NCBI RefSeq assembly: GCF_014764705.1
Contig: NZ_JACXXG010000010.1
Span: forward strand, 62,001 to 126,000
Length of the DNA: 64,000 bases
Direction of reading: 5' to 3'
From: Stutzerimonas kunmingensis
Lineage (GTDB): Bacteria; Pseudomonadota; Gammaproteobacteria; Pseudomonadales; Pseudomonadaceae
This document shows positions 28,077 to 37,922 of this stretch, piece after piece. Each line of letters begins with the position of its first letter. The stretch's first letter is position 1. Both the position numbers and the translations under genes were made by a program. Under the pieces are notes generated by a model. That model was not told the origin of the DNA, made no database searches, and worked only from the letters and a program-made list of their open reading frames with translations.

Positions 28077-28685
28077 TTGCCGTTCTCTTCGATCATCGAC
28101 GACCTGGCCGAGCGCGGCTGGTCGGTGCAGAGTTCTTTCCTTCCCAGTGATGTGACCCACAAGCTGGCCGACGAGTGCCGCAGGCGGGAAGCCGAGGGTG
28201 CGCTGGCACCGGCAGGGGTCGGCCGCGGCGAGGCGCAGGCGGTGCGCGAAGGCATTCGCAGCGACCATATTCAGTGGCTCGAACCGGGCCAGTCTGCAGT
28301 CTGCGACGACTACCTCGAACTCATGGACGGCTTGCGCCAGCAGCTTAACCGCGAGTTGTTCCTCGGGCTGGAAGAGTTCGAATGCCATTTCGCCTTCTAC
28401 CCGCCGGGCGCCTTCTATCAGACGCACCTGGACCGCTTTCGCGATGACGACAGCCGTTCGGTCACCGCCGTGCTCTATCTGAACCCGGACTGGCAGCCCG
28501 GCCATGCCGGTGAATTGCGCATGCACATGCCTGATGGATCGCATCTGGACGTGCCACCGCTCGCCGGCAATCTGGTGGTCTTTCTCTCCGGCGATTTCCC
28601 CCATGAAGTGCTGGTCACCCAGGCCGACCGTCTGTCGCTGACCGGCTGGTTCCGTCGGCGGCCGGCCGATGTGCTGGTGCTCTGA
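28077..28685 (+). CDS. 2-oxoglutarate/Fe(II)-dependent dioxygenase, prolyl-hydroxylase-like
   Basis: The 202-aa protein resembles the P4Hc/2OG-FeII oxygenase group. The iron ligands fit HLD in YQTHLDRFRDDDSRS and the distal His in SGDFPHEVL, with the 2-oxoglutarate-binding arginine in RLSLTGWFRRR. A double-stranded beta-helix core is suggested by RSVTAVLYLNP and GNLVVFLSGDF. The best start is TTG at 28077 (peptide begins LPFSSIIDDLAERGW), with GGAG nine bases upstream; longer versions would run into the divergent gene. Such proteins hydroxylate protein side chains or small molecules; the target is not known. Confidence 0.72.
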   Translation: MPFSSIIDDLAERGWSVQSSFLPSDVTHKLADECRRREAEGALAPAGVGRGEAQAVREGIRSDHIQWLEPGQSAVCDDYLELMDGLRQQLNRELFLGLEEFECHFAFYPPGAFYQTHLDRFRDDDSRSVTAVLYLNPDWQPGHAGELRMHMPDGSHLDVPPLAGNLVVFLSGDFPHEVLVTQADRLSLTGWFRRRPADVLVL

Positions 28686-28713
28686 CGAGCCCACATCGAC
28701 ATTTGCGCAGACG

Positions 28714-28739
28714 AAAAAAAGCCCGGCACAGGCCGGGCT
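28714..28739 (-). terminator. Rho-independent terminator after dctM
   Basis: AGCCCGGC (28720-28727), loop ACAG and GCCGGGCT (28732-28739) form a perfect stem, with a run of A at 28714-28720 that becomes a T-run on the minus strand. It ends dctPQM transcription. Confidence 0.85.
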
Positions 28740-28761
28740 AAAGGGAAGTAAGTGTCTCGGG

Positions 28762-30042
28762 CTACATGCCCAGCATGTTCGGCAGCGCCAGGGAAATCGA
28801 CGGCACGTAGGTGATGATCACCAGGAAGCTCAGCATCAGCGCCAGCCATGGCAGAACTGCGCGGATCACCTGGGTCACCGGCATGCCCGTCACCGCTGAG
28901 GCGACGAACAGGTTCAACCCCACCGGTGGCGTTATCAATCCTATCTCCATGTTCACCACCATGATGATGCCAAGGTGGATCGGGTCGATGCCCAGCTGTA
29001 TGGCAATCGGGAACAGGATCGGCGCCAGGATCAGGATGATCGCCGACGGCTCCATGAAGGCGCCGGCCACCAGCAGCACGATGTTCACCACCAGCAGGAA
29101 CATCCACGGCTGCAGACCGGCCTCGATGACCCAGGCAGTGATCGCCTGCGGAATCTGCTCGGTGGTCAGCACGTGGGCGAAGAGCATGGCGTTGGCGATG
29201 ATGAACATCAGCATGATGCTCAGTTTGCCCGACTCCAGCAGTACCTTCGGGCATTCGCGCAGCTTGAGGTCCTTGTAGACGAAGATCGCGACGAAGGCCG
29301 AATACACCGCCGCGACCGCTGCCGCTTCGGTGGGCGTGAACATGCCCGAGTAGATGCCGCCGAGGATGATCACCATCAGCAGCAGGCCCCAGACCGCCTT
29401 GCGCGCGGCGGACAGCCACTCGCGGAAGCTGGCGCGCGGTAGTGCCGGCAGGTTCTTCTTCACCGCGATGATGTAGATCGCCAGCATCAGCGCGCCGCCG
29501 AGCATGATGCCCGGGACGACACCGGCCATGAACAGCTTGCCCACCGAGGTCTCGGTAGCCGCGGCGTAGACCACCATGACCACCGACGGCGGGATCAGGA
29601 TGCCCAGGGTACCAGCGTTACAGACGATGCCAGCGCCGAAGGCCTGCGGATAACCGGAGCGCACCATGCCGGCGATGGCGATGGAGCCCACCGCAGCCAC
29701 GGTGGCTGGCGACGAGCCGGACAGCGCTGCGAAGAGCATGCACGCCAGCACCGCACCGATCGCCAGGCCGCCACGGATGTGGCCGACACAGGCGTTGGCG
29801 AAGTCGATCAGGCGACGCGCCACGCCGCCGGTGGTCATGAAGGCGCCGGCCAGGAGGAAGAACGGGATCGCCAGCAGGGTGTAGTGCTCGGAGGTCTCGA
29901 ACAGCTTGATCGCCAGCGAGCGCACCGAGTCCTGGCTGAAGATCATGATGGTCAGCGAACCGGCCAGACCGAGGGATACGGCCACCGGCACGCCGATGAA
30001 CATCAGCACGAAGAGGGCGACGAACAGGAACAGGATGGTCAT
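28762..30042 (-). CDS. dctM: TRAP transporter large permease, C4-dicarboxylate
   Basis: DctM is the 12-helix transport subunit of a tripartite ATP-independent periplasmic transporter for succinate, malate and fumarate, driven by the sodium or proton gradient. The 426-aa protein has the expected length and pieces such as IPFFLLAGAFMTTGGVARRLIDFA, LSGSSPATVAAVGSIAIAGM, GILIPPSVVMVVYA and NMEIGLITPPVGLNLFVAS. Its start overlaps the dctQ stop (TAATG). In P. aeruginosa the same genes (PA5167-5169) lie beside dctBD and the rfb genes, as here. Confidence 0.95.
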   Translation of the reverse strand: MTILFLFVALFVLMFIGVPVAVSLGLAGSLTIMIFSQDSVRSLAIKLFETSEHYTLLAIPFFLLAGAFMTTGGVARRLIDFANACVGHIRGGLAIGAVLACMLFAALSGSSPATVAAVGSIAIAGMVRSGYPQAFGAGIVCNAGTLGILIPPSVVMVVYAAATETSVGKLFMAGVVPGIMLGGALMLAIYIIAVKKNLPALPRASFREWLSAARKAVWGLLLMVIILGGIYSGMFTPTEAAAVAAVYSAFVAIFVYKDLKLRECPKVLLESGKLSIMLMFIIANAMLFAHVLTTEQIPQAITAWVIEAGLQPWMFLLVVNIVLLVAGAFMEPSAIILILAPILFPIAIQLGIDPIHLGIIMVVNMEIGLITPPVGLNLFVASAVTGMPVTQVIRAVLPWLALMLSFLVIITYVPSISLALPNMLGM

Positions 30043-30668
30043 TACTTGGGCTCCTCTTCGCCGTGCTTGAGCGCATCGGCCGCTTCATCGGCGAGGCCGA
30101 GGCCGGTCTGCTCGTTGCGCAGGATACGCACGAAGATTTCGGCGAAACGGATGAACACCATGGCGAAGCCGAACGGCACGATCATGCCGATGTGCCACTG
30201 CTTGACGCCGACATGGCCCAGGTCTTCCGCGCCGATGTTGGCAACGAACAGCGCCTGGATCCACTCGAAGCTGGCCACGGTCAGCAGACCGGCGTAACCC
30301 AGGCAGAGCAGGCAGGCGATGATGCCGATGACGCGCTGGATGTGTCGCGGCGCCAGCTTCACCAGAGCATCGACGCCGATGTGGCCGGCGGTGCGCACGC
30401 CATAGGCGAGGCCGGAGAAGATCAGCCAGGCGAACAGCGCCTTGGTCAGCGCGGTGCTCCAGGTCATGGACTGGGCCAGGCCGATGATGAAGTCACCGAT
30501 GGCGAACCAGAAGTCGGCGCTTCCCTCGAACCGGTCGCCCAGGTCGTAGAAAAGTGTGTAGAGGTTGTTGAGGATCACGTAGACGAAGGTCACCAGTGTC
30601 ATGGCGGCCAACAGAAAGGCGATGAAACCTTCCTCGAAGTGGTCCCAGACGCGCCAGAGGGCGTTCAT
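30042..30668 (-). CDS. dctQ: TRAP transporter small permease, C4-dicarboxylate
   Basis: DctQ is the four-helix partner of DctM. The 208-aa protein begins MNALWRVWDHFEEGFIAFLL and has hydrophobic segments at about residues 14-36, 70-92, 110-130 and 150-170, with WSTALTKALFAWLIFSGLAYG as the family core. The ATG at 30668 is chosen because CGGGAG lies nine bases upstream; the ATG at 30677 would touch that ribosome site. The 263 bases between dctP and dctQ contain a GC-rich hairpin. Confidence 0.92.
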   Translation of the reverse strand: MNALWRVWDHFEEGFIAFLLAAMTLVTFVYVILNNLYTLFYDLGDRFEGSADFWFAIGDFIIGLAQSMTWSTALTKALFAWLIFSGLAYGVRTAGHIGVDALVKLAPRHIQRVIGIIACLLCLGYAGLLTVASFEWIQALFVANIGAEDLGHVGVKQWHIGMIVPFGFAMVFIRFAEIFVRILRNEQTGLGLADEAADALKHGEEEPK

Positions 30669-30902
30669 GGATGACATCTCCCGATGGACTGCTTGTTGTA
30701 TCGAAGGCAGCACGGAGGTGCGCCGTGAACCAGCCAGGGCAGGCTGGGGGACAGAGCAATGAAAAACTCTTGTTGTGACTGTCGAAGCGGCGCGGCCCGG
30801 GATCGCCTCGGCCATGCCTGTCAGCCCTTGGTGCGGGCTTCGCCTTCTTCAGCTGCTGTGTTTTTTCACTGAGCTGTCGGTATCGCTGGGTAGTGCAGCA
30901 AA

Positions 30903-30921
30903 GGGGCGGGGTGTCCGCCCC
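30903..30921 (-). terminator. GC-rich hairpin in the dctP-dctQ gap, partial terminator
   Basis: GGGGCGG (30903-30909) and CCGCCCC (30915-30921) pair just after the dctP stop. No long T-run follows. A leaky hairpin here would let far more DctP than permease be made, as binding-protein systems usually need. Confidence 0.45.
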
Positions 30922-30931
30922 CCGGCAAGGC

Positions 30932-32020
<1,089 letters not shown>

Positions 32021-32060
32021 CTATCGCGACTCGTTCCGTCCGGTTCATTGAGTTTCAGGA

Positions 32061-32075
32061 GCAATGCCTGTGCCA
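32061..32075 (-). promoter_or_regulatory. Sigma-54 promoter of dctPQM
   Basis: On the minus strand TGGCACAGGCATTGC fits the -24/-12 consensus TGGCAC-N5-TTGC exactly. It lies about 134 bases upstream of the dctP start, and a sigma-54 activator gene, dctD, ends 197 bases further upstream. Transcription should begin near 32049. Confidence 0.85.
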
Positions 32076-32251
32076 AGAGCTGGCAGAGCCGCCTGAGGGC
32101 AGCGAGTTTACCCAGCAATAGATGAAGGTTTGAATGGCCAATTGCCAACAAGCGCGTCTAGGTCGCACCTTTGCGCGGGACCGCCGGTGCTGGCGCGGGC
32201 CACGCACGTGCCGTGGTCTGTGCCGGCGAGTTCGACCCTAGTCAGCATCGA

Positions 32252-32273
32252 AGATGGCGGGTTTCCGCCATCT
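32252..32273 (-). terminator. Hairpin overlapping the dctD stop codon
   Basis: AGATGGCGG (32252-32260) and CCGCCATCT (32265-32273) form a perfect 9-bp stem with a 4-base loop, overlapping the last bases of dctD. No T-run follows on the minus strand, so it is a possible weak terminator separating dctBD from dctPQM. Confidence 0.5.
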
Positions 32274-33666
32274 AGTCGTTTTCATCGGGCGAGCTTCCGC
32301 CAGCATCGGTAAAACTCAGCCCGTGCTTGCGCAGCTTGTCGTGCAGCGTCTTGCGCGGCAGGCCCAGCGCTTCGGCGACGCTGCGCAGCGAGCCATGCGG
32401 GCGATTCAGCTCGTCGGCGATCAGTGCGCGCTCGAAGGCCTCGACCTGCTCGCTCAGATTGCCACCTCCGGCTATCCCGGCAGCCGGTTCGCCGGTCGTC
32501 TGGTCGAGCCCCAGGCCAAGGCCCAGGGCGAAGCGCTCGGCGGTGTTCTGCAGCTCGCGCACGTTGCCCGGCCAGGCGTGACGTAGCAGTGCAGCGCGTT
32601 GTTCCGGCTGCAGCTCGCGGATCGGCAGGCCATGGCGCTGGGCGGCGGCTTCGGCGAAATGCTGGAACAACAGCAGGATGTCCTCGTTGCGCTCGCGCAG
32701 CGACGGAATTCGCAGCGGCGCGACGTTGAGCCGGTAATACAGGTCGGCACGGAACCGGCCCTGATCCGCGGCCACCCGCAGGTCCTCCTTGGTCGCGGCG
32801 ATGACCCGGATATCCAGGGTGATCGACTGGTTGCCGCCGAGCCGTTCGACCACCCGCTCCTGCAGCAGGCGCAGCAGCTTGACCTGCACATCCAGGCTCA
32901 TGCTCTCGATCTCGTCGAGGAACAGCGTGCCGCCGTTGGCGAATTCGAACTTGCCGATGCGCCGCTTCTGCGCGCCGGTGAAGGCGCCCGGCTCGTGGCC
33001 GAACAGTTCGCTTTCCACCACCGATTCGGCGAGCGCCCCGGCGTTGATCGCGACGAAGGGGCCGTTGCGCCGGCTGGACAGGTCGTGCAGCGCCCGGGCG
33101 ACCACCTCCTTGCCGGCGCCCGTTTCGCCGAGAATCAGTACATCGGCCTGGGTCCCGGCCAGCGCGCCGATCTGTTCGCGCAGGCGCAGCATTGCCTGGG
33201 ATTGTCCGAGCAGGCGCGCCGACAGCTGCTGGCGGTCGGCCAGGGCCAGGCGCAGCGAGCGGTTGTCCAGCACCAGCTGGCGCAGCGCCAGGGCGCGACG
33301 CACGCTGTCCAGCAGCGCCTCGCTGGGGAAGGGCTTTTCCAGGAAGTCGTAGGCGCCTGCGCGCATCGCCTGCACCGCCAGCTGAATATCACCGTGGCCG
33401 GTGATGAGGATCACCGGCATCTCGCTGTCGCGCGTGCGCAGCTGTTGCAGCAGCTCGAGGCCATCGATGCCGGGCATGCGAATGTCGCTGACCACCACGC
33501 CTGGCCAGTCCGCTGGCAGCCGCGCGGCCAGGTCGCGGGCATCGCCCAGGCTGACGACCTTGAGACCGGCCAGGTCGAGGGTCTGGCTCAATGCCTGACG
33601 CAGGTGCGGATCGTCGTCGATCAGCAGCACCTGCGCCTGGGCGCTGATCGACTGGTCACTGCTCAT
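32272..33666 (-). CDS. dctD: Sigma-54-dependent response regulator of C4-dicarboxylate transport
   Basis: DctD is an NtrC-type activator phosphorylated by DctB. The 464-aa protein has a receiver domain (LLIDDDPHLRQAL; phospho-acceptor Asp in VVVSDIRMPGIDG; KPFPS), an AAA+ domain with Walker A GETGAGKE and the sigma-54-contacting loop GAFTGA, and a C-terminal Fis-type helix-turn-helix (VAEALGLPRKTLHDKLRKHG). The ATG at 33666 overlaps the dctB stop as ATGA. Its targets surely include the sigma-54 promoter of dctPQM directly downstream. Confidence 0.95.
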   Translation of the reverse strand: MSSDQSISAQAQVLLIDDDPHLRQALSQTLDLAGLKVVSLGDARDLAARLPADWPGVVVSDIRMPGIDGLELLQQLRTRDSEMPVILITGHGDIQLAVQAMRAGAYDFLEKPFPSEALLDSVRRALALRQLVLDNRSLRLALADRQQLSARLLGQSQAMLRLREQIGALAGTQADVLILGETGAGKEVVARALHDLSSRRNGPFVAINAGALAESVVESELFGHEPGAFTGAQKRRIGKFEFANGGTLFLDEIESMSLDVQVKLLRLLQERVVERLGGNQSITLDIRVIAATKEDLRVAADQGRFRADLYYRLNVAPLRIPSLRERNEDILLLFQHFAEAAAQRHGLPIRELQPEQRAALLRHAWPGNVRELQNTAERFALGLGLGLDQTTGEPAAGIAGGGNLSEQVEAFERALIADELNRPHGSLRSVAEALGLPRKTLHDKLRKHGLSFTDAGGSSPDEND

Positions 33667-35471
33667 TGAAAATGGTCCTCGGTGGGGAAGGCGACGCCGG
33701 GCTCGGCGCAACGCAGAAACAGGCCGAGCTGCGCGCCACCCTCGGGATGGTTGCTCATGCGCAGCTCGCCGCCCAGGGCGCGGGTGAGGGTATCGCAGAT
33801 CGCCAGGCCGAGGCCCAGCCCCTGCGCGCTGGTCTTGGTGGTGAAGAACGGCTCGCGGGCACGCTGCAGCGCTTCCTCGCTGAAGCCGGGGCCGTTGTCG
33901 CGCAGGCTGAGCAACACGCCGTCACCCTGCAGTTCGGCGCGCAGCCAGATGCGTCGCGGCTGCGGCCGCTCGGCCAGCGCATCGAGGGCGTTGGCCAGCA
34001 GGTTGGCGAGGATCTGCCGCAGCCGCGTCTCGCCGGCCTGCACCCACAGGGTGGCCTCCGGCAGGTCGCGGATCAGCTCCACGTCCATGGCCTGGCGGCG
34101 CTTGGCGAGCAGGGCCAGGGCGTCGTCCAGCGCCGGCTGCAGCGCGACCCGCTCCGGCGCGTGCTGGTCGCGACGGGCGAAGGCGCGCAGGTGGGCGATG
34201 ATCGACGCCATGCGCGCGGTCAGTTCACTGATCAGCCGCAGATTGTCGCGGGCTTCGGCGTTGCGCTGCTGGTCGAGCAGCACCCCGGCGTTGTCGGCGT
34301 AGCTGCGGATCGCCGCCAGCGGCTGGTTGAGTTCGTGGCTGATGCTCGCCGACATGGTGCCCAGCGCCGACAGCTTGCCGGCCTGCAGCAGTTCGTCCTG
34401 GGCACGCACCAGTTCCTGCTGGGCCTGCTCGCGCTCCAGTACCTCGACCTTGAGCCGGCTGTTCAGCGCTTCCAGGTCGCGCGTGCGTTCCAACACGCGC
34501 TGTTCCAGCTGCTGGCGCGCCCGGGTGTCCAGCGCCAGGCGTTCGATGAAGTGCCGGCGGCGCTGCATCAGCAGGCCGATCCAGAGCAGCAGGGCGAGCA
34601 GTGTGGCGGCGCCGATGGCGACCACGGTGCGCACTGGTCGCTCGATCAGGTTGATCGGCGCGAGGATGCGCACCGTCCAGCCGGTCTCCTTGAGCTCACG
34701 GCTCTGGATCAGCCAGGCATCGATGTCCAGCGTCAGGTCCTGCGGATAGAGGGTTGGATAGGGCTGATCGAAGGCGATCTGTTCGCGCTCGTCGACACCC
34801 AGCCCGCGGGTCGCGCGGAAACGCCATTCCGGGCGCGAGGTGAGAATCACCACGCCGAAGTTGTCGGTCACCAGCAGCTGCTCCGGGGTGTTGCCCCAGA
34901 GCGTCTCGGTATGGTCGAGGTCGACCTTGACCACCAGCACGCCGAGGATGCCGCGCTCGTCGCGCACGGCGGCGCCGAAGTAGTAACCGCGCTTGCCGGA
35001 GGTGGTGCCAAGGCCGAAGAAACGCCCCAGGCGACCTTCCATGGCCTGGCGGAAATAGGGGCGGAAGGCGAAGTTGCGGTCGACGAAGCTGTCTTCCTCG
35101 TCCCAGTTGGAGGCCGCCAGGGTATTGCCGTCCGTGTTCATCAGATAGATCACGTCGGCTCCGGTCTGGTTGCGCAGGCGTTTGAGCAGGCGATTGGCAT
35201 TGTCCCGCACGGCCGGCGCTTCGGCCTGCTGCAGGACGGCGCGTAAAGCCGGCAGGTCGCCGAGGATGCGCGGCAGCACCTCGTAGCGGTTCAGCGTGCC
35301 GAGCAGGTTGGCGACGTAGAGGTCGAGGGTCTGGCGATTCTGCTCGGTCAGCTCGTTGCGGTAGTAGCGCTCGGCGAGCTCCTGCAGCGGCCAGAGCAGA
35401 GGCGCAAGCAGCAAGGCCAGCAGGGCGAGGGTGCGCCAGCGAGGGCGGCGGGGTGGATGCAGTGCAGTCAT
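33663..35471 (-). CDS. dctB: Sensor histidine kinase for C4-dicarboxylates
   Basis: DctB senses dicarboxylates in the periplasm and phosphorylates DctD. The 602-aa protein has two membrane segments (LALLALLLAPLLWPL near the N-terminus and VVAIGAATLLALLLWIGLLM at about 285-305) that enclose a double-Cache sensor domain (SNWDEEDSFVDRNFAFRPYF, GKRGYYFGAAV). A coiled coil (RQQLEQRVLERTRDLEALN) leads to the H-box SASISHELNQPLAAIR, then N-box NLLANALDAL and G-boxes DNGPGFS and GLGLGLAI. The ATG at 35471 is preferred to an upstream one at 35498. It adjoins the rfb genes, as in P. aeruginosa. Confidence 0.94.
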   Translation of the reverse strand: MTALHPPRRPRWRTLALLALLLAPLLWPLQELAERYYRNELTEQNRQTLDLYVANLLGTLNRYEVLPRILGDLPALRAVLQQAEAPAVRDNANRLLKRLRNQTGADVIYLMNTDGNTLAASNWDEEDSFVDRNFAFRPYFRQAMEGRLGRFFGLGTTSGKRGYYFGAAVRDERGILGVLVVKVDLDHTETLWGNTPEQLLVTDNFGVVILTSRPEWRFRATRGLGVDEREQIAFDQPYPTLYPQDLTLDIDAWLIQSRELKETGWTVRILAPINLIERPVRTVVAIGAATLLALLLWIGLLMQRRRHFIERLALDTRARQQLEQRVLERTRDLEALNSRLKVEVLEREQAQQELVRAQDELLQAGKLSALGTMSASISHELNQPLAAIRSYADNAGVLLDQQRNAEARDNLRLISELTARMASIIAHLRAFARRDQHAPERVALQPALDDALALLAKRRQAMDVELIRDLPEATLWVQAGETRLRQILANLLANALDALAERPQPRRIWLRAELQGDGVLLSLRDNGPGFSEEALQRAREPFFTTKTSAQGLGLGLAICDTLTRALGGELRMSNHPEGGAQLGLFLRCAEPGVAFPTEDHFQ

Positions 35472-35596
35472 GCGTGGGCGCCTGGATGTCGGGCGCATTA
35501 TGCACGCAGAGCGTGCCGGCTTTCAGCGTCGCTTATCGAGCTGGCCGGATCAGAGCAGAGTGGCAGAGGCAGCCGTGAGGCCTAGCCGCTGTTGCC

Positions 35597-36511
35597 TCAG
35601 CGGCCGGCTGCAGCGGTCTGGGGCGCGTTCGCCGCATCGAAGTGCCGGGATTGGGCAAGGCACTCGTGTAGTGCCGTCTCCCAGTCCGGCAGGCGGATGC
35701 CCCAGTCCTGCTGCAGGCGTGCGCAGTTCAGGCGGGAGTTGAGCGGACGCTGGGCGGCGGTCGGGTAGTCCTTTGACAGGATCGGCGTGATCTCGGCGCG
35801 CAGACGGCCCTGCTGGCGAAGCTGTTCGGCAATGCTGCAGGCGAAGCCGTACCAGGAGGTCTCGCCGCTGGCGGTGAGGTGATACAGACCGCTCGGGCCC
35901 GCTTCGCCCGCACTTCGCTTGCGTACCATTTCTGCCGTGGTGCGGGCGATGGTCGCCGCCCAGGTCGGCGCGCCGATCTCGTCGCTGACCACCGACAGCG
36001 CATCGCGCTCCTGCAGCAGGCGCTGCATGGTCAGCAGGAAGTTCTTGCCGCGCTGCGAGTATACCCAGCTGGTACGCAGGATCAGGTATTCGCCGCCGAC
36101 CGCCTGAATCGCTTGTTCGCCGGCCAGCTTGCTCGCGCCGTAGACGCTAAGCGGTTGCGGTACGTCCGCTTCGCAGTAGGGTTCGGCCTTGCGACCGTCG
36201 AACACATAGTCGGTGGAATAGTGGATCAGCGGCACGCCAAGACGTGCAGCCTCTTCGGCGAGCACCTGTGGCCCGCGTGCGTTGACCGCGAAGGCCAGTT
36301 CACGGTGGCTTTCCGCCGGATCGACGGCGGTGTAGGCCGCCGCATTGATGATCAGATCCGGCCGCAACAGGCGTACCTGTTCGCGCACCTGATCCGAGTC
36401 GGACAGGTCCAGTGCGTTGTGCCCAAGCGCCAGCAGCTTGCCGGCGCCCGCCAGCTCCAACTGCAGCTCACGGGCGAGTTGCCCCTTGCTGCCGGTGATC
36501 AGGATTTTCAT
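35597..36511 (-). CDS. rfbD: dTDP-4-dehydrorhamnose reductase
   Basis: RfbD makes dTDP-L-rhamnose from dTDP-4-keto-L-rhamnose with NADPH, the last step of the pathway. The 304-aa protein has the nucleotide-binding motif GSKGQLARE at the N-terminus, IINAAAYTAVDPAE, STDYVFDGRK and the YxxxK catalytic pair in YGASKLAGE. The start at 36511 overlaps the rfbC stop by four bases. It is the last gene of the coupled run rfbB-rfbA-rfbC-rfbD. Rhamnose is needed for lipopolysaccharide core or O-antigen and, in some strains, rhamnolipids. Confidence 0.94.
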   Translation of the reverse strand: MKILITGSKGQLARELQLELAGAGKLLALGHNALDLSDSDQVREQVRLLRPDLIINAAAYTAVDPAESHRELAFAVNARGPQVLAEEAARLGVPLIHYSTDYVFDGRKAEPYCEADVPQPLSVYGASKLAGEQAIQAVGGEYLILRTSWVYSQRGKNFLLTMQRLLQERDALSVVSDEIGAPTWAATIARTTAEMVRKRSAGEAGPSGLYHLTASGETSWYGFACSIAEQLRQQGRLRAEITPILSKDYPTAAQRPLNSRLNCARLQQDWGIRLPDWETALHECLAQSRHFDAANAPQTAAAGR

Positions 36512-37053
36512 GGAAACAGCTCCGCATCGCTGAGGCGCTTGCCAGCCTGGTCCTTCGCGGACAGTTGTGGTGCTTCGTCGAACGGCCATTCGATGCCGAG
36601 CTCCGGATCGTTCCACAACAGGCTGCGCTCGTGCTCCGGCGCGTAGTAGTCGGTGGTCTTGTAAAGGAACTCGGCAGTTTCGCTGAGCACCACGAAGCCA
36701 TGCGCGAAACCTTCGGGGATCCACAGCTGGTGCTGGTTCTGCGCACTCAGGTGAGTGCCGAACCAGCGGCCGAAGCTCGGTGAGCTCTTGCGCAGATCGA
36801 CAGCGACGTCGAACACCTCGCCGGCCACCACGCGCACCAGTTTCCCCTGCGGCTGCTGGATCTGGTAGTGCAGACCGCGCAGCACGCCGCGCTGGGACTT
36901 GGAGTGGTTGTCCTGGACGAACTGGCGCTTGAGCCCCGTGGCCGCTTCGAAGGCGGCCGCGTTGAAGCTCTCGTAGAAGAAACCGCGTTCGTCGCCGAAG
37001 ACCTTGGGCTCGATGATCAGTACGTCGGGAATGCTGGTTTCGACGACCTTCAT
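36508..37053 (-). CDS. rfbC: dTDP-4-dehydrorhamnose 3,5-epimerase
   Basis: RfbC epimerises dTDP-4-keto-6-deoxyglucose at C3 and C5. The 181-aa protein has the cupin-type core with [14 protein letters not shown], the catalytic histidine in [15 protein letters not shown], the tyrosine region [17 protein letters not shown] and [14 protein letters not shown]. The length is exactly as expected. It overlaps rfbA and rfbD by four bases at each side, so the genes are translated as a unit. Confidence 0.95.
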   Translation of the reverse strand: MKVVETSIPDVLIIEPKVFGDERGFFYESFNAAAFEAATGLKRQFVQDNHSKSQRGVLRGLHYQIQQPQGKLVRVVAGEVFDVAVDLRKSSPSFGRWFGTHLSAQNQHQLWIPEGFAHGFVVLSETAEFLYKTTDYYAPEHERSLLWNDPELGIEWPFDEAPQLSAKDQAGKRLSDAELFP

Positions 37054-37922
37054 GCGTCTTCACCCGCCAGCTTGAACAGGTACTGGCCGTAGCCGGTCTT
37101 GCCCAGAGCGTCGGCGCGGCGCAGCAGCTGCTCGCGATCGATCCACTTGTTCTGGTAGGCGATCTCTTCCAGACAGGCGACCTTCAGACCCTGGCGATGC
37201 TCGATGGTCTGCACGTACTGCGAAGCTTCCAGCAGGCTGTCGTGGGTACCGGTGTCGAGCCAGGCGAAGCCACGGCCGAAGCGCTCGACGTTGAGGTCGC
37301 CACGTTCGAGGTAGGCCATGTTGACGTCGGTTATCTCCAGCTCGCCGCGTGGCGAGGGCTTGATCGACTTGGCGATCTCGATGACGTCGTTGTCGTAGAA
37401 GTACAGGCCGGTCACCGCGTAGCTGGACTTCGGCTTCTTCGGCTTTTCCTCGATGGACAGCGCTTTGCCGCTCTCATCGAAGTCGATCACGCCGAAGCGC
37501 TCCGGATCCTTGACCCAGTAGCCGAATACGGTAGCGCCGCTTGGCTGGGCGGCGGCGCGCTGCAGCTTCTCGGTGAAGTGCTGGCCGTGGAAGATGTTGT
37601 CGCCGAGGATCAGGCACACCGAATCGTCACCGATGAACTCTTCACCAATCAGGAACGCCTGGGCCAGGCCATCCGGCGAGGGCTGCTCGGCATAGCTGAA
37701 GTTGACGCCGAACTGGCTGCCGTCGCCCAGCAGGTTCTTGTACTGAGGCAGGTCCTGCGGGGTGGAAATCAACAGGATGTCGCGGATGCCAGCGAGCATC
37801 AGCACCGAAATCGGGTAGTAGGCCATTGGCTTGTCGTAGATCGGCAAGAGCTGCTTGGATACGCCAAGGGTGATGGGGTGCAGACGGGTGCCGGAGCCTC
37901 CGGCGAGGATGATTCCTTTCAT
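37050..37922 (-). CDS. rfbA: Glucose-1-phosphate thymidylyltransferase
   Basis: RfbA joins glucose-1-phosphate and dTTP to dTDP-glucose, the entry step to dTDP-rhamnose. The 290-aa protein starts [20 protein letters not shown], the nucleotide-binding signature, and has [43 protein letters not shown] and [17 protein letters not shown]. The ATG at 37922 overlaps the rfbB stop; the frame is open upstream without a matching family start. P. aeruginosa RfbA (RmlA) is regulated by dTDP-rhamnose feedback, which probably applies here as well. Confidence 0.95.
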   Translation of the reverse strand: MKGIILAGGSGTRLHPITLGVSKQLLPIYDKPMAYYPISVLMLAGIRDILLISTPQDLPQYKNLLGDGSQFGVNFSYAEQPSPDGLAQAFLIGEEFIGDDSVCLILGDNIFHGQHFTEKLQRAAAQPSGATVFGYWVKDPERFGVIDFDESGKALSIEEKPKKPKSSYAVTGLYFYDNDVIEIAKSIKPSPRGELEITDVNMAYLERGDLNVERFGRGFAWLDTGTHDSLLEASQYVQTIEHRQGLKVACLEEIAYQNKWIDREQLLRRADALGKTGYGQYLFKLAGEDA

